Shown: positions 17,911 through 27,217 of the stretch, piece by piece
Layout: every line of letters begins with the position of its first letter
Numbering within the stretch: the first letter of the stretch is position 1
NCBI RefSeq assembly: GCF_007754155.1
Contig: NZ_CP037423.1
Location: 10,164,938-10,228,937 of the forward strand
DNA from: Stieleria neptunia
Lineage (GTDB): Bacteria > Planctomycetota > Planctomycetia > Pirellulales > Pirellulaceae
Length of the DNA stretch: 64,000 nt
Reading direction: 5' to 3'
Notes under the pieces: generated by a model
What the model was told of the DNA's origin: nothing
Database searches by the model: none
Seen by the model: the letters and a program-made list of their open reading frames with translations, nothing else
Program-made: the position numbers and the translations under genes

Positions 17911-19494
17911 ATGAGAACCTGGAATAGCACCCCGTTGCTCGCGCTTTGCGCCCTGCTGTCACTGATGCCCTGCACCGACGTGCACGCGCAGTCAAAGCCC
18001 AATGTGATCTTCTTTCTCGTCGACGATCTTGGCTGGCGGGACGTGGGTTGCTACGGCAGCCAGTTCTATGAAACTCCGGCGATCGATCAGTTGGCAAAAG
18101 AAGGCATGCTGTTCGAGAATGCCTACTCGACATGCCACGTCTGCTCGCCGAGTCGCGCGAGTATCCTGACCGGGAAGTATCCGGCACGCACGAATCTGAC
18201 GGAGTGGCTGGGCGGGCGGCCTGAGCGCGACTACGAGATGTTGCATCACGGAGAAAAGCTCACGGCTCTGCCTGATGAAGAGCAAACACTGGCAGAGACA
18301 TTGCACAAGCATGGCTATGCCACTGCAAACTATGGCAAGGCTCATTTAAACAAGGCCCCGAAGACCTACGGCTTTGATGAAGCGATTACGGGATGGGTTC
18401 GATCCTACTATCATCCGTTCTCGCCAACGTACACCAAAACGTTGCCAGCCGAACAGGGCGACTACTACACCGATAAGCTGACCGATGCTGCCCTCGATTT
18501 CATTCAGCGGAACAAAGATCGACCGTTTTTCGTGCACCTTGAACACTTCTCCGTTCACGACCCGATCCAGGGTCGCAAGGATCTGGTTCAGAAGTACGAG
18601 AAGAAACTTGCGACGATGCCCCGTCAGGAAGGACCCGACTACCTCCTCGAACCCAACCCGGATGGACCGGCTATCTCAGCGGAAAAGCTCAATGCCCTGG
18701 AAGAAAATGACAACGGCACATTGCACCAAAATGAGCGAGTGTGGTGGGTGAAGCAGAAACAGGACAACGTCGAATTCGCCGGGATGGTTGAGGCGACGGA
18801 TGAAAGCCTCGGTCGAATCCGCGCGAAGCTGAGAGAACTCGGACTGGAAAAAAACACGATCATTATCTTCACGTCCGACAATGGAGGCATGGCGGCCTCG
18901 AACCAGTATCGTGGCATCAATCATCCCCGCAAGACCCTGAATTCACGTTTCGCAAGCTCCAACCTGCCGCTTCGCGGGGCCAAGGGCTGGAACTACGAAG
19001 GCGGAATTCGAGTGCCGTTGATTGTCCACTGGCCCGGCGAGATTCAAGCGAACTCCACTTCAAACGCGATCGTCACGGGAACGGATTACTACCCAACACT
19101 GCTCGAGATGCTGAATCTTCCCGCGTTACCGGAACAGCACGTTGACGGCCGGAGTTTCGTCCCCGCATTGAAAGCAGAAGACTACGATCGCGGACCCATC
19201 TATTGGCATTTCCCCCACTACAGCAATCACGGCTTCCAAAGCCCGGGTGGAGCTGTTCGTAGCGGAAGATACAAATTGCTGGAGTACTACGAAAACGGAA
19301 CGGTGCAGCTGTTCGACTTGGAAAATGACATGAGAGAACAGAACGACCTTGCGAAGTCCCAGCCGATGATCGTTAAAAAACTGAAGCAGATGCTGCACGA
19401 CTGGCGTGACGAAGTCGATGCCAAGATGCCGTATCCCAAAACCGCAACGTCGAAGCCCGCACCGGGGGCACGCGTCGCCAAACCGAACCGGTAG
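17911..19494 (+). CDS. Secreted sulfatase (formylglycine-dependent, type I)
   Basis: 527 residues from ATG 17911 (MRTWNSTPLLALC), which opens a signal peptide ending near VHAQ. Metal-binding NVIFFLVDDLGWRD gives D38/D39; the formylglycine signature C78-S-P-S-R82 lies in CSPSRASILTGKYPAR; the second metal site is FTSDNGG. The usual GKWHLG is here GKAHLNK: the Lys and His are kept, but Trp and Gly are replaced, which may change the substrate pocket. It acts in the periplasm or outside on a sulfated carbohydrate ester. It heads a run of sulfatase/esterase genes; the next sulfatase starts 96 bases on. Confidence 0.9.
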   Translation: MRTWNSTPLLALCALLSLMPCTDVHAQSKPNVIFFLVDDLGWRDVGCYGSQFYETPAIDQLAKEGMLFENAYSTCHVCSPSRASILTGKYPARTNLTEWLGGRPERDYEMLHHGEKLTALPDEEQTLAETLHKHGYATANYGKAHLNKAPKTYGFDEAITGWVRSYYHPFSPTYTKTLPAEQGDYYTDKLTDAALDFIQRNKDRPFFVHLEHFSVHDPIQGRKDLVQKYEKKLATMPRQEGPDYLLEPNPDGPAISAEKLNALEENDNGTLHQNERVWWVKQKQDNVEFAGMVEATDESLGRIRAKLRELGLEKNTIIIFTSDNGGMAASNQYRGINHPRKTLNSRFASSNLPLRGAKGWNYEGGIRVPLIVHWPGEIQANSTSNAIVTGTDYYPTLLEMLNLPALPEQHVDGRSFVPALKAEDYDRGPIYWHFPHYSNHGFQSPGGAVRSGRYKLLEYYENGTVQLFDLENDMREQNDLAKSQPMIVKKLKQMLHDWRDEVDAKMPYPKTATSKPAPGARVAKPNR

Positions 19495-19590
19495 ACCGGC
19501 GCGTGCTGCGGTTGCAGTGGAACGGTACTCCGATCCCACTCGTATTGATGCCGAATCGAGCCCTGTCCCAGAGAGAAAGGTCCTGTCACG

Positions 19591-21564
19591 ATGAATCGAC
19601 ACACTCTTGCCGTTCTCGCGTTTGCCGCAATGTCGACGTGCCACGTGTTGCCGGCTGCAGAAGCTTCCGGCAGCAGAACGCCAAACATCGTTGTCATCTT
19701 TATCGATGACATGGGGTTCGCCGATCCGAGCTGCTTTGGTAACCCGCTCATCCAGACGCCGAACATCGACAAGCTCGCCGCCGATGGCATCAAGTTGACC
19801 CATTTTTACGTCAACTCGCCGATCTGTTCCGCCTCGCGAGTCGCGCTCACCACCGGTCAGTATCAGGGGCGTTGGAAAATCCATTCGTACCTGAACACTC
19901 GGGCGGGAAACGCGAACCGCAGCATGGCTGATTACCTGGACCCGTCCGCCCCGACGACCGCAAAGAAACTGAAAGCCGCCGGCTACGCGACCGCTCATTT
20001 CGGCAAATGGCACATGGGAGGCGGTCGTGACGTCGACGACGCGCCTCTGCCTCAGGCGTATGGATTCGACGAGTCCCTGGTTTCATTCGAAGGCCTTGGT
20101 GACCGCATCATCGAAAACAATCCAAACGCCATCAAACGTGCGCATGCCCTGGGTCGCGGAAAAATCATCCCCTGTGAGCGTTGGGAGAGGATGCAGATCC
20201 AGACTGATCGCACGATCGATTTCATCCGGCGCCACCGCGATGGCCCGTTCTACGTCAGGCTGTTTCCCAACGACGTTCACGACGCGCACGTGCCGCTTCC
20301 CGGCAGTGCCGACAAGTTCAAATCCGTTTCCGATGACCCTTATGTCCGTGATTTCTTCGCGGTGTTGGAAGCCATGGATGAACACATTGGGCGAGTCGTC
20401 GCCACGATTGATGAACTGAATCTCGGCAACCAGACGCTGATTCTGTTCACCAGTGACAACGGCCCCACCGACTGGCCGCGCAAATACAAGACAGGTCCTC
20501 CGGCGGGTTTCACTGGCCCGTTTCGAGGTCGGAAGTGGTCCCTGTTCGAAGGCGGTATCCGCATGCCCTTTATCGCTCGCTGGACGGGAACGATCCCGGC
20601 CGGCATCGAAGACACCACCAGCGTCGTCGCCGCGATTGATCTTTCACCGACCATCTGTCGCTTCGCCGGCGTTCCGGTCGAGAATCACCTCGACGGTGTC
20701 GACCGCGGCGACGTGCTTCTGGGCCATCCCGCCCCTCGCGGCAAACCGGTGTTCTGGCAATACGGCCATCCGCACGCCATTCTCAAAGGCGGCAAGCCGG
20801 AGCACCAGAGCCCCACGTTTGCGATTCGCGACGGTCACTGGAAATTCCTGGTCAATCCCGATGGCAGTGAAGCCCAACTGTTTGATCTCGAATCGGATGA
20901 AGGCGAGACGACCAATCTTCTCTCGGTGCAGCCGGAGCGGGCCGCAGCGATGGCCCGCCAGATCGCGGCCTGGGCCGACGACGTCGGCTTTGCATTCGAT
21001 GACGAAGCTCCCCTCGACGCACCCGTGCCCACGATCGCAATCCTCGCCAGCAATCAACTTCTTCGATTCGTCAACCATGGCGTCAAAGGCGACACCGGTT
21101 CGCTCCAGTTGGATGGAACGTCTTGGCTCGACCTGCCGGCGTTTCGTGCGCCGAAAGTCGCGGGAGGCCGAGCACTTCAGATCAAGGGGACCCTTCACTC
21201 TCATTCTCCCTCGGGCGTGGTCCTCGCTCACGGCGACAGCCGATCCGGCTACAGCGTCTACCTCGATCAGGGACATCTGTGCTTTGCCGCGTGCGCGGGC
21301 GAAGAGCGCACCGTGGTCCGTTCCTCCGCCGCGATCGCCGGTCCGACCCATTTCGAAGCCAACTGGAATTCAAAGGGGCAGATGCTCCTGAAAGTCAATG
21401 GCAAGCTTGCCGCCAAGGCGGAAGCAGGCATCCTCCCGCACGAACCCGACGACTCCATTCAGATCGGTGCGGACCTGGCCCAACCCGTCGGGACCTACAC
21501 CGCCCCGAACCACTACACCGGCACGATTGAAAACCTCACCTTCAAGTATCCAAACGGAACCTGA
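19591..21564 (+). CDS. Secreted sulfatase with C-terminal LamG/ConA-like domain
   Basis: 657 residues; signal peptide MNRHTLAVLAFAAMSTCHVLPAAEA. Metal site VVIFIDDMGF (D39/D40). The formylglycine motif is C79-S-A-S-R83, with Ala for the usual Pro; this C-x-A-S-R variant is also used by natural sulfatases. GKWHMGG and FTSDNGPTDW follow. After the sulfatase part (to about residue 475), residues about 500-655 form a beta-sandwich like laminin G/concanavalin lectins (SLQLDGTSWLDLP, SGVVLAHGDSRSGYSVYLDQG, YTGTIENLTF), presumably for binding the polysaccharide. An arylsulfatase or glycan exosulfatase; the exact sugar cannot be told. It follows the 17911 sulfatase in the same direction. Confidence 0.9.
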   Translation: MNRHTLAVLAFAAMSTCHVLPAAEASGSRTPNIVVIFIDDMGFADPSCFGNPLIQTPNIDKLAADGIKLTHFYVNSPICSASRVALTTGQYQGRWKIHSYLNTRAGNANRSMADYLDPSAPTTAKKLKAAGYATAHFGKWHMGGGRDVDDAPLPQAYGFDESLVSFEGLGDRIIENNPNAIKRAHALGRGKIIPCERWERMQIQTDRTIDFIRRHRDGPFYVRLFPNDVHDAHVPLPGSADKFKSVSDDPYVRDFFAVLEAMDEHIGRVVATIDELNLGNQTLILFTSDNGPTDWPRKYKTGPPAGFTGPFRGRKWSLFEGGIRMPFIARWTGTIPAGIEDTTSVVAAIDLSPTICRFAGVPVENHLDGVDRGDVLLGHPAPRGKPVFWQYGHPHAILKGGKPEHQSPTFAIRDGHWKFLVNPDGSEAQLFDLESDEGETTNLLSVQPERAAAMARQIAAWADDVGFAFDDEAPLDAPVPTIAILASNQLLRFVNHGVKGDTGSLQLDGTSWLDLPAFRAPKVAGGRALQIKGTLHSHSPSGVVLAHGDSRSGYSVYLDQGHLCFAACAGEERTVVRSSAAIAGPTHFEANWNSKGQMLLKVNGKLAAKAEAGILPHEPDDSIQIGADLAQPVGTYTAPNHYTGTIENLTFKYPNGT

Positions 21565-21625
21565 CCGATCGCGCCGGCCTCAGACGTGGACTCCTTGTTC
21601 TCGACGATCCTCTCCGATTTTCTTG

Positions 21626-22576
21626 TCATCCATTTTTCTGTTTGAGCGTCGTCTTGGCAAGGATGGTATTGAGAAACACTCTCCGGATCGCATCGTATCC
21701 ACGATCATTGGGGTCTTCGATGTTGGTGAAGAACCAATAGTGCGGGTCGTCGCTGTCGTAATTGGAACGCCAAAACTGCCTGCAGTGCGATCCGTGGCCA
21801 AGAAACGTTTCATGAAGAGGAACGACATGCACGTACTCGTAATTGGACGCAACATCTCGTATCACCTGGTTGTAGCGGGCGTGGATCGCTAATCCGTCGG
21901 GCCAGTCCGGCAAGAAGATGCTTGGCGCATCGCCGACACCGTCGGTCGGGTCGTAGATATCACCGATGTAGATTTCACAACCCGCTGGAAACTTTGTCGC
22001 AATCTCCCGGAACATCGTGTCCAGGCGGTCCCGAAAATTGTCGATCCAAGGTTTCGCTTGCTCGAGCGTCGCGGAGTACATCGCGCACTCACGAGGCGGG
22101 CTGCGACCGTAGCTGTGGATCAAATCATTGCCGCCGGACGTCATCAGGACGATTCCGTAGGCGTCCGGGTAAGTCGGAAGCGTCTCACGAATCACGTCCA
22201 GATGGACATTCGATTCCGAGCCGGAGATGGCGAAGTTTTCAGCGACAAGATTTGGCAACACGGATGAAAGGCAGACGCCACGCATCGGATCAAACTCATC
22301 CGATGGATTTTGAATCAACCGGTTGAAGAACGTGTGCTTGGGTGATTTCGCGCCCAGCCCCGCCGTGATACTGTCTCCGATGCCGACCACGCGCACGGCA
22401 CGATCCGTCCAAACCGTTTCAAACGGAGTTCGATCGACCTCGGGTCCGGCCGGGCCTTCGCCGATCGGCCGTGATAAACAAAACTCGATGTAGCCCAATG
22501 ACCCGGGAATCACGATCAATGCAGTCGCGATCAGGATCAGCTGCCGTGTCTTGCCTCGCTGCTGTTTCATCTTCAT
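21626..22576 (-). CDS. SGNH/GDSL hydrolase, membrane-anchored or exported
   Basis: About 316 residues if started at the ATG at 22576 (MKMKQQRGK); ATGs at 22588 and 22570 are equally plausible, and the frame is open to 22717. A hydrophobic segment near the N-terminus (LILIATALIVIPGSLGYIEF) acts as signal or anchor. SGNH blocks: block I VVGIGDSITAG (Ser nucleophile), block II region AISGSESNVH, block III MTSGGNDLIH, block V near DSDDPHYWFFTNIEDPNDRGYDAIR. It is convergent with the sulfatase at 19591. Predicted extracytoplasmic ester hydrolase, perhaps deacetylating the same glycan. Confidence 0.78.
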   Translation of the reverse strand: MKMKQQRGKTRQLILIATALIVIPGSLGYIEFCLSRPIGEGPAGPEVDRTPFETVWTDRAVRVVGIGDSITAGLGAKSPKHTFFNRLIQNPSDEFDPMRGVCLSSVLPNLVAENFAISGSESNVHLDVIRETLPTYPDAYGIVLMTSGGNDLIHSYGRSPPRECAMYSATLEQAKPWIDNFRDRLDTMFREIATKFPAGCEIYIGDIYDPTDGVGDAPSIFLPDWPDGLAIHARYNQVIRDVASNYEYVHVVPLHETFLGHGSHCRQFWRSNYDSDDPHYWFFTNIEDPNDRGYDAIRRVFLNTILAKTTLKQKNG

Positions 22577-23092
22577 TCCGCTCGCCATGCCGTCCACTGC
22601 GGTGAGGGAGCCCCACCAGTCGGTCGCCCCCTCCTCGCTGCCAATCGATCGATCCACAAAATGACCGTCGACTTTCGTTAGTATACAGGGATCCCCGAGG
22701 CGACACGTTGGATCCACATGCGGAGACTTGATCGCGTGAAAGCCGTCTCACAGGGAGCGACGGAGATGGCAGAAAAATCGCGGGCAGAAAAAGGGGAGCG
22801 CCGGGAAGCGGATCGACCGTGAAAATGTGAACTAGAAAACGGGGCGGGAAATTGAAAGCCCCTTCCCGGCACGTGCAGGCGTGTCAGGAGAAGCCTGCTA
22901 TACAGCGGAAGCAACGGTATTGGTGAAGACTCTCTCGGTTTCCCCTCCATTTCGAGTGCGAGAGGGGAGCATGAAAATCGTGTGGTGTGCGGTGGCAAGG
23001 TGGCCGAGTGCTGGGTGAGGGCGCTCAGAAAAAATCAAAAAACCGTGCGTTAGATTCGGCGTGGATCGGTAGCGACCAGGTGAGGAGTGAAG
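22577..23092. other. Divergent intergenic region before the sigma/FecR pair
   Basis: 516 bases. Part of it (22577-22717) is an open extension of the SGNH frame. No gene, RNA or strong repeat recognised; an A-rich run (GAAAAAATCAAAAAACCG near 23029) lies about 60 bases before the sigma start and probably belongs to its promoter region. Confidence 0.4.
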
Positions 23093-23641
23093 ATGGCAAC
23101 AGAATCCGATCGGCAAGACGAACCCCCTGATCCGCATGAGATTTTCTTGCGGTTGTGGATGCAACATGAGCCGGAGTTGCGCGCGTATGTGCGATCTTGC
23201 TGTCCGAAGGCTCAGGAGGTGGACGACGTGATGCAGGAGGCGAGTGTTGCGGCCTTGCGGAAGTTTTCGACGCTCGATGATCATTCGGCGTTTGGGGCGT
23301 GGGCTTGCCTGATTGCGCGATATGAACTGCTTTCGGCTCGGCGTCGGTTTGCGCGGGATCGATTGGTGTTGGCGGAAGATATCGTAGAGCTGCTCGCTGA
23401 CGAAGGGTCCGACGAATTGCCTTTGCGCGAGCGGCAGCTGCGAGCTTTGGATCAGTGCATCAACAAGCTGCCGCGTGAGCATCGAGAATTGGCGCTAGCG
23501 GCCTACGCAAAGGACACAACCATTCGCGAGCTAGCCGCACAGCTTAAACGCACAGAAGGCTCGCTATATCAACTCCTCTCACGCATTCGTAAGGAGTTGT
23601 ATCGCTGCATGCAAAGTACGCTCCCGGGAGCTGAATCATGA
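23093..23641 (+). CDS. ECF sigma factor, Rhodopirellula/Verrucomicrobium family
   Basis: 182 residues from ATG 23093, with GAGGAG five bases upstream (a GTG at 23087 is the alternative). Region 2: LWMQHEPELRAYVRSCC..DVMQEASVAALRKF; region 4: LALAAYAKDTTIRELAAQLKRTEGSLYQLLSRIRKEL. The Ser-Leu-Tyr-Gln-Leu-Leu-Ser motif in the last helix is typical of the planctomycete/verrucomicrobial sigma subfamily linked to FecR-type partners. Its stop overlaps the start of the FecR gene (ATGA), so the two are translated together; the partner probably holds it inactive at the membrane. Likely targets are the neighbouring sulfatase/esterase genes (inferred). Confidence 0.9.
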   Translation: MATESDRQDEPPDPHEIFLRLWMQHEPELRAYVRSCCPKAQEVDDVMQEASVAALRKFSTLDDHSAFGAWACLIARYELLSARRRFARDRLVLAEDIVELLADEGSDELPLRERQLRALDQCINKLPREHRELALAAYAKDTTIRELAAQLKRTEGSLYQLLSRIRKELYRCMQSTLPGAES

Positions 23642-25191
23642 AAAACGAAGAACTCAATCTGCTGCATCGATATCTGGATGGTGCAATCACTCCTGACGAG
23701 CTGGAGCCCTTGGAGGATCTGCTGCGGACCAGTGAGGAAGCTCGTGCCACGTTGCGTTCGCTCGCGACGATTGACGCGAAGTGGCAACAGCTTGCGACCG
23801 AAGAGCTGGTAGCGGCGCCCAGCGACAGCGTCACCGCGTCGCGAATGACGAGGAAGGCGATTCCATGGTGGCTGACCTTCAGCGCTATCGCCGCTTCGGT
23901 GATTTTCGGCGCGTTCGGCTGGTTTCGCGCCCCTGGACAGCGCGCCGGTGAGATCCGGCACGGCATTGCCAGAGTCATACGGATCGAAGGCGATGGCACC
24001 ACCGGAAAAGACCGGAATGTTGCCGATGGGACGGAACTGTTCGCTGGCGAAGAACTCGAAATGCAGCGAGGGCTGATCGAACTGGCGTTTCGCGAAACCG
24101 GAGTGCATGTCGTCGCGACAGCTCCGCTTAGGATGATGCTCAGCAGTGATCAGCGAGTGTCACTTCATGAGGGTCAGGTCAAGCTGGTCGTCCCGCCGCA
24201 GGGTGTGGGATTTGTTGTCGATACGGCTCAGCGGAAGTTTGTCGATCTCGGGACGAGTTTTGTTGTCACGGCAGGTGCGAAGGGCTCTGAGGTTCTGGTT
24301 CTCGATGGGCAAATCTCTGTCGATGATCACGAAGGCACTTCTGCGGAGCTGATGAACGAAGGAGAATTTGCCAGATTCGATCGCGATGGCAAGCTCAAGA
24401 AACGAACGCCGACTCGCCTGTCGCAGGCATTGCCCGAACTGTCTCTGGAAGCAACACGTGCGGGTGACAGTTCATTGCGGGGAATCGTTCTGGGTTACGA
24501 AAGCCGGGCCGCAATGACGAAGAACGGTCCGAACGAGGACGTGATCGCACGCGAACTGTTGCCGCTCATTCGTTCGGGATTCAATGATGGTTCGCATTTG
24601 GAAGCACTCAAGCAAGGAGAGCCGCTCAGTTTCCGCGGCATTGCGGGAGCCTTTCACGAGTTCCCTGACCGAACAGGTCTGGCACCGTACTCGCGCGAAG
24701 ATGGCTGGCTGGTGTGGTACCACGGACAGGTGACTCCAGCTCGTGCGGGACGTTACCGATTCTGGGGTTATGCAGACAACCACCTGCTCCTTGCGATCAA
24801 TGGAAAGCCTGTCTTTGAAGGGTCGCGGAAGAATTCTTCTTTCAAGGAGCTCGGTATTGAACGCACCGATAACCCTGCTTTGCCATGCCTGATTGCACCG
24901 GCCGGTTTCGCCTGCAGCGAGTGGGTCGAAGTGGGGAATGATCCGGTTCGTCTCGACATTCTGTTTGGAGAAGTCGGTGGCAACACCACGTCTGGGCTAC
25001 TACTCGTTGAACGGGAAGGTGAGACCTACGAAGAGACACTCTGGGGTCAGCCGAAGTGGCCGCTCTTTCTGACTGAAACCCCGAGTGCAGAAGAGGCTGC
25101 GGAGTTCAAGCGGCTGGTGGATCATTTGGGCCAGAGGACGATGGGATCGTTTTCTGTTTCGGAAGAAGCGGTGTGGAGGGTGGCTGAGTAA
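23638..25191 (+). CDS. FecR-domain transmembrane anti-sigma/regulator with PA14-like C-terminus
   Basis: 517 residues. A short N-terminal cytoplasmic helical part (LLHRYLDGAITPDELEPLEDLL) fits sigma binding. One membrane span (AIPWWLTFSAIAASVIFGAFGWF, about 77-98). The periplasmic FecR domain follows (VVDTAQRKFVDLGTSFVV, VLVLDGQISVDD, about 110-245). The last ~230 residues (GWLVWYHGQVTPARAGRYRFWGYAD, NHLLLAINGKPVFEG) resemble a PA14 or carbohydrate-binding jelly roll. The architecture suggests direct glycan sensing outside the inner membrane, signalling to the sigma factor at 23093. It overlaps the sigma gene by four bases. PA14 assignment is less sure than FecR. Confidence 0.85.
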   Translation: MKNEELNLLHRYLDGAITPDELEPLEDLLRTSEEARATLRSLATIDAKWQQLATEELVAAPSDSVTASRMTRKAIPWWLTFSAIAASVIFGAFGWFRAPGQRAGEIRHGIARVIRIEGDGTTGKDRNVADGTELFAGEELEMQRGLIELAFRETGVHVVATAPLRMMLSSDQRVSLHEGQVKLVVPPQGVGFVVDTAQRKFVDLGTSFVVTAGAKGSEVLVLDGQISVDDHEGTSAELMNEGEFARFDRDGKLKKRTPTRLSQALPELSLEATRAGDSSLRGIVLGYESRAAMTKNGPNEDVIARELLPLIRSGFNDGSHLEALKQGEPLSFRGIAGAFHEFPDRTGLAPYSREDGWLVWYHGQVTPARAGRYRFWGYADNHLLLAINGKPVFEGSRKNSSFKELGIERTDNPALPCLIAPAGFACSEWVEVGNDPVRLDILFGEVGGNTTSGLLLVEREGETYEETLWGQPKWPLFLTETPSAEEAAEFKRLVDHLGQRTMGSFSVSEEAVWRVAE

Positions 25192-25267
25192 ATCGTAGCC
25201 TGAGAGAGACGATGAAGAGCACCCTGCACGGCAACGCTGTGAAGCATTTTCCCCATGTGTTTCTTGA

Positions 25268-25534
25268 GGTTTTAGCGGCAGGGCGCGAGCCCTCCGGTTC
25301 TTCACAAACCTGAACGGGTTCGCAGTTCAGACCGACTACGATGCCGCAACAGAAGGCGGAAAGGTGCGAGTGGGTCGGAACGAGCGGCCGCAGTTGATCG
25401 GACAGCAGCCGGGCGACAGCTTTGACATCACTTTCAAAGGTTTCGCTGTAGCCATCCAGGTGATCGCCGGACCCAAAGCCGGTATCATCCAGCACAGCGT
25501 CGATGGCTCGAATGGTTCTGGACCGGAGAAATAA
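25268..25534 (+). pseudogene. C-terminal fragment of an SGNH hydrolase-like protein
   Basis: An open frame of about 89 codons ends at TAA 25534, immediately before the next sulfatase gene. It has no start codon context and reads QTDYDAATEGGKVRVG..ERPQLIGQQPGDSFDI..GFAVAIQVIAGPKAGIIQHSVDG, the recurrent C-terminal beta domain of planctomycete SGNH/sialate O-acetylesterase-like proteins. The catalytic part is missing. The start of the fragment (GGCAGGGCGCGAGCCCTCCGG) looks like a dispersed repeat, which may mark where the rest was lost. TTG/GTG starts exist, so a short translated product cannot be excluded. Confidence 0.6.
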
Positions 25535-25537
25535 ACA

Positions 25538-27019
25538 ATGAAGCTGGCCACTTATATTCCTTTGCTCTTATTGACAGCCATTCTTGCTGCACCGTTTCCC
25601 GCCGGAGCGAATGCCGGCGAGAAACCCAACGTGATCCTGATCATGTGCGACGACCTCGGCTGGGGCGACGTCGGCTTCAACGGCGGGAAACACATCCGCA
25701 CGCCGCACCTGGACGAAATGGCGGCCAACAGCCTCAATTTCACTCGCTTCTACGCCCAGGCGCCGGTGTGTTCGCCGACCCGAGCTTCGGTGGTGACCGG
25801 CCGGCATCACGACCGCACCGGTATCTACACCGCCAACAATGGCCACCTCCGTGAAGGCGAGTTCACCCTTTACGAGGCGCTCGCCGCGGAGGGTTATGCG
25901 ACTGGCCATTTCGGCAAGTGGCACATGGGCACCCTGACCCGCGAGAGAAAAGACTCCAATCGCGGCGGCAAGGACAAGTCCAACTACTCACCGCCCTGGC
26001 AGCACGCGGTAAACACCACCTTCGCGACCGAAGCCAAGACGCCCACCTACGATCCGATGTGGCAGCCGGCGGGTTCGAAGGGCACGAAAAGGAACAACGT
26101 CAGCAAAGGGGATTTCCGCGGAGCCTCGGGCAAGGGCTGGCACGCCATCGCCGAGGGCGCCGGCCGCGAATTCTATGGCACCCACTACTGGACCGGGGAG
26201 GAGACTTTCATCGATCCCGAGTCCGAGGATTTGCTCGGCGACGACTCAGGCCTGATCATGGACCGCGCGCTCGGCTTCATCGACACGCATCGCGAAACTC
26301 CCTTTCTCGCCGTCGTCTGGTTCCACGCCCCGCACCTGCCCGTCGTCGCCAGCAAGTCAGACACCGACAGCTATGCCGACGCTGACGGCAAGCTGGACGG
26401 ATACCACCTCAATTACTACGGCTGCGTCACCGCGCTCGACCGGGCCGTCGGCAAGCTGCGCGCCCGTCTCAGGGAGCACGGCATCGCCGACAACACGCTG
26501 GTCGCGTTCACTTCGGACAACGGTCCCGAGGGCAACGACAAGGCTCCCGGCCGCCAGGGACGATTCAAAGGGCGCAAGCGAAGCCTGTACGAGGGCGGCG
26601 TGCGCGTGCCCGGCCTGCTCGAGTGGCCGGCTAAGATCAAGCCCGGGACCAGCAGCGACGTAGCCACTTGCACCGTCGATTACTTTCCTACCATCCTCGA
26701 CATCGTCGGCGTCGACATGCCCGACGACCGCCCGCTCGACGGCGTCAGCCTGGTCCCCTTGCTGGAGGGCGGCATGGAGACACGTCCGCGTCCCCTCGGA
26801 TTTCACATCCGCGGCCAAGCCGCCTGGCACGACGGCGATTGGAAAGCCTACTGCGCTAAGGTCAATTCGCGCGACTGGGAACTCTACAATCTGAAGGATG
26901 ACCCGGGGGAAACGAACAATCACGCCGCGGCTCAATCCGAGAAACTCCAAGCCATGGTCGCCGCCTGGGAACAGTGGAAAGCCTCCGTCAACGCCAGCGA
27001 CAAGGGCGGGGATTATTGA
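25538..27019 (+). CDS. Secreted sulfatase (type I)
   Basis: 493 residues, signal peptide MKLATYIPLLLLTAILAAPFPAGANA. Metal site VILIMCDDLGWGD (D38/D39), formylglycine motif C78-S-P-T-R82 in VCSPTRASVVTGRHHDRTG, then HFGKWHMG and FTSDNGPEGND, all intact. The ATG lies three bases after the SGNH fragment stop. Codons are visibly more C/G-rich at third positions than in the flanking FecR and esterase genes, which may indicate separate acquisition. Predicted to remove sulfate esters from polysaccharide in the periplasm. The 27218 esterase follows after 198 bases in the same direction. Confidence 0.9.
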   Translation: MKLATYIPLLLLTAILAAPFPAGANAGEKPNVILIMCDDLGWGDVGFNGGKHIRTPHLDEMAANSLNFTRFYAQAPVCSPTRASVVTGRHHDRTGIYTANNGHLREGEFTLYEALAAEGYATGHFGKWHMGTLTRERKDSNRGGKDKSNYSPPWQHAVNTTFATEAKTPTYDPMWQPAGSKGTKRNNVSKGDFRGASGKGWHAIAEGAGREFYGTHYWTGEETFIDPESEDLLGDDSGLIMDRALGFIDTHRETPFLAVVWFHAPHLPVVASKSDTDSYADADGKLDGYHLNYYGCVTALDRAVGKLRARLREHGIADNTLVAFTSDNGPEGNDKAPGRQGRFKGRKRSLYEGGVRVPGLLEWPAKIKPGTSSDVATCTVDYFPTILDIVGVDMPDDRPLDGVSLVPLLEGGMETRPRPLGFHIRGQAAWHDGDWKAYCAKVNSRDWELYNLKDDPGETNNHAAAQSEKLQAMVAAWEQWKASVNASDKGGDY

Positions 27020-27217
27020 TAAAGACAAAAAACATGAGTCCCCGCAACTTTATCCAATCGAAAAGAGCCATCACCTTGTTCGAAGCCATCTCCGACAATC
27101 AGGCGGAGAAAGAAGTCAGAATGAGAACCCTACCCACATTCAGCTCCAGCAGGTGTGCCCCCACGGGGAAGACAAGAGCACCGTGGTGGATTCGCAGAGT
27201 AACAACAACAGAGTGAT

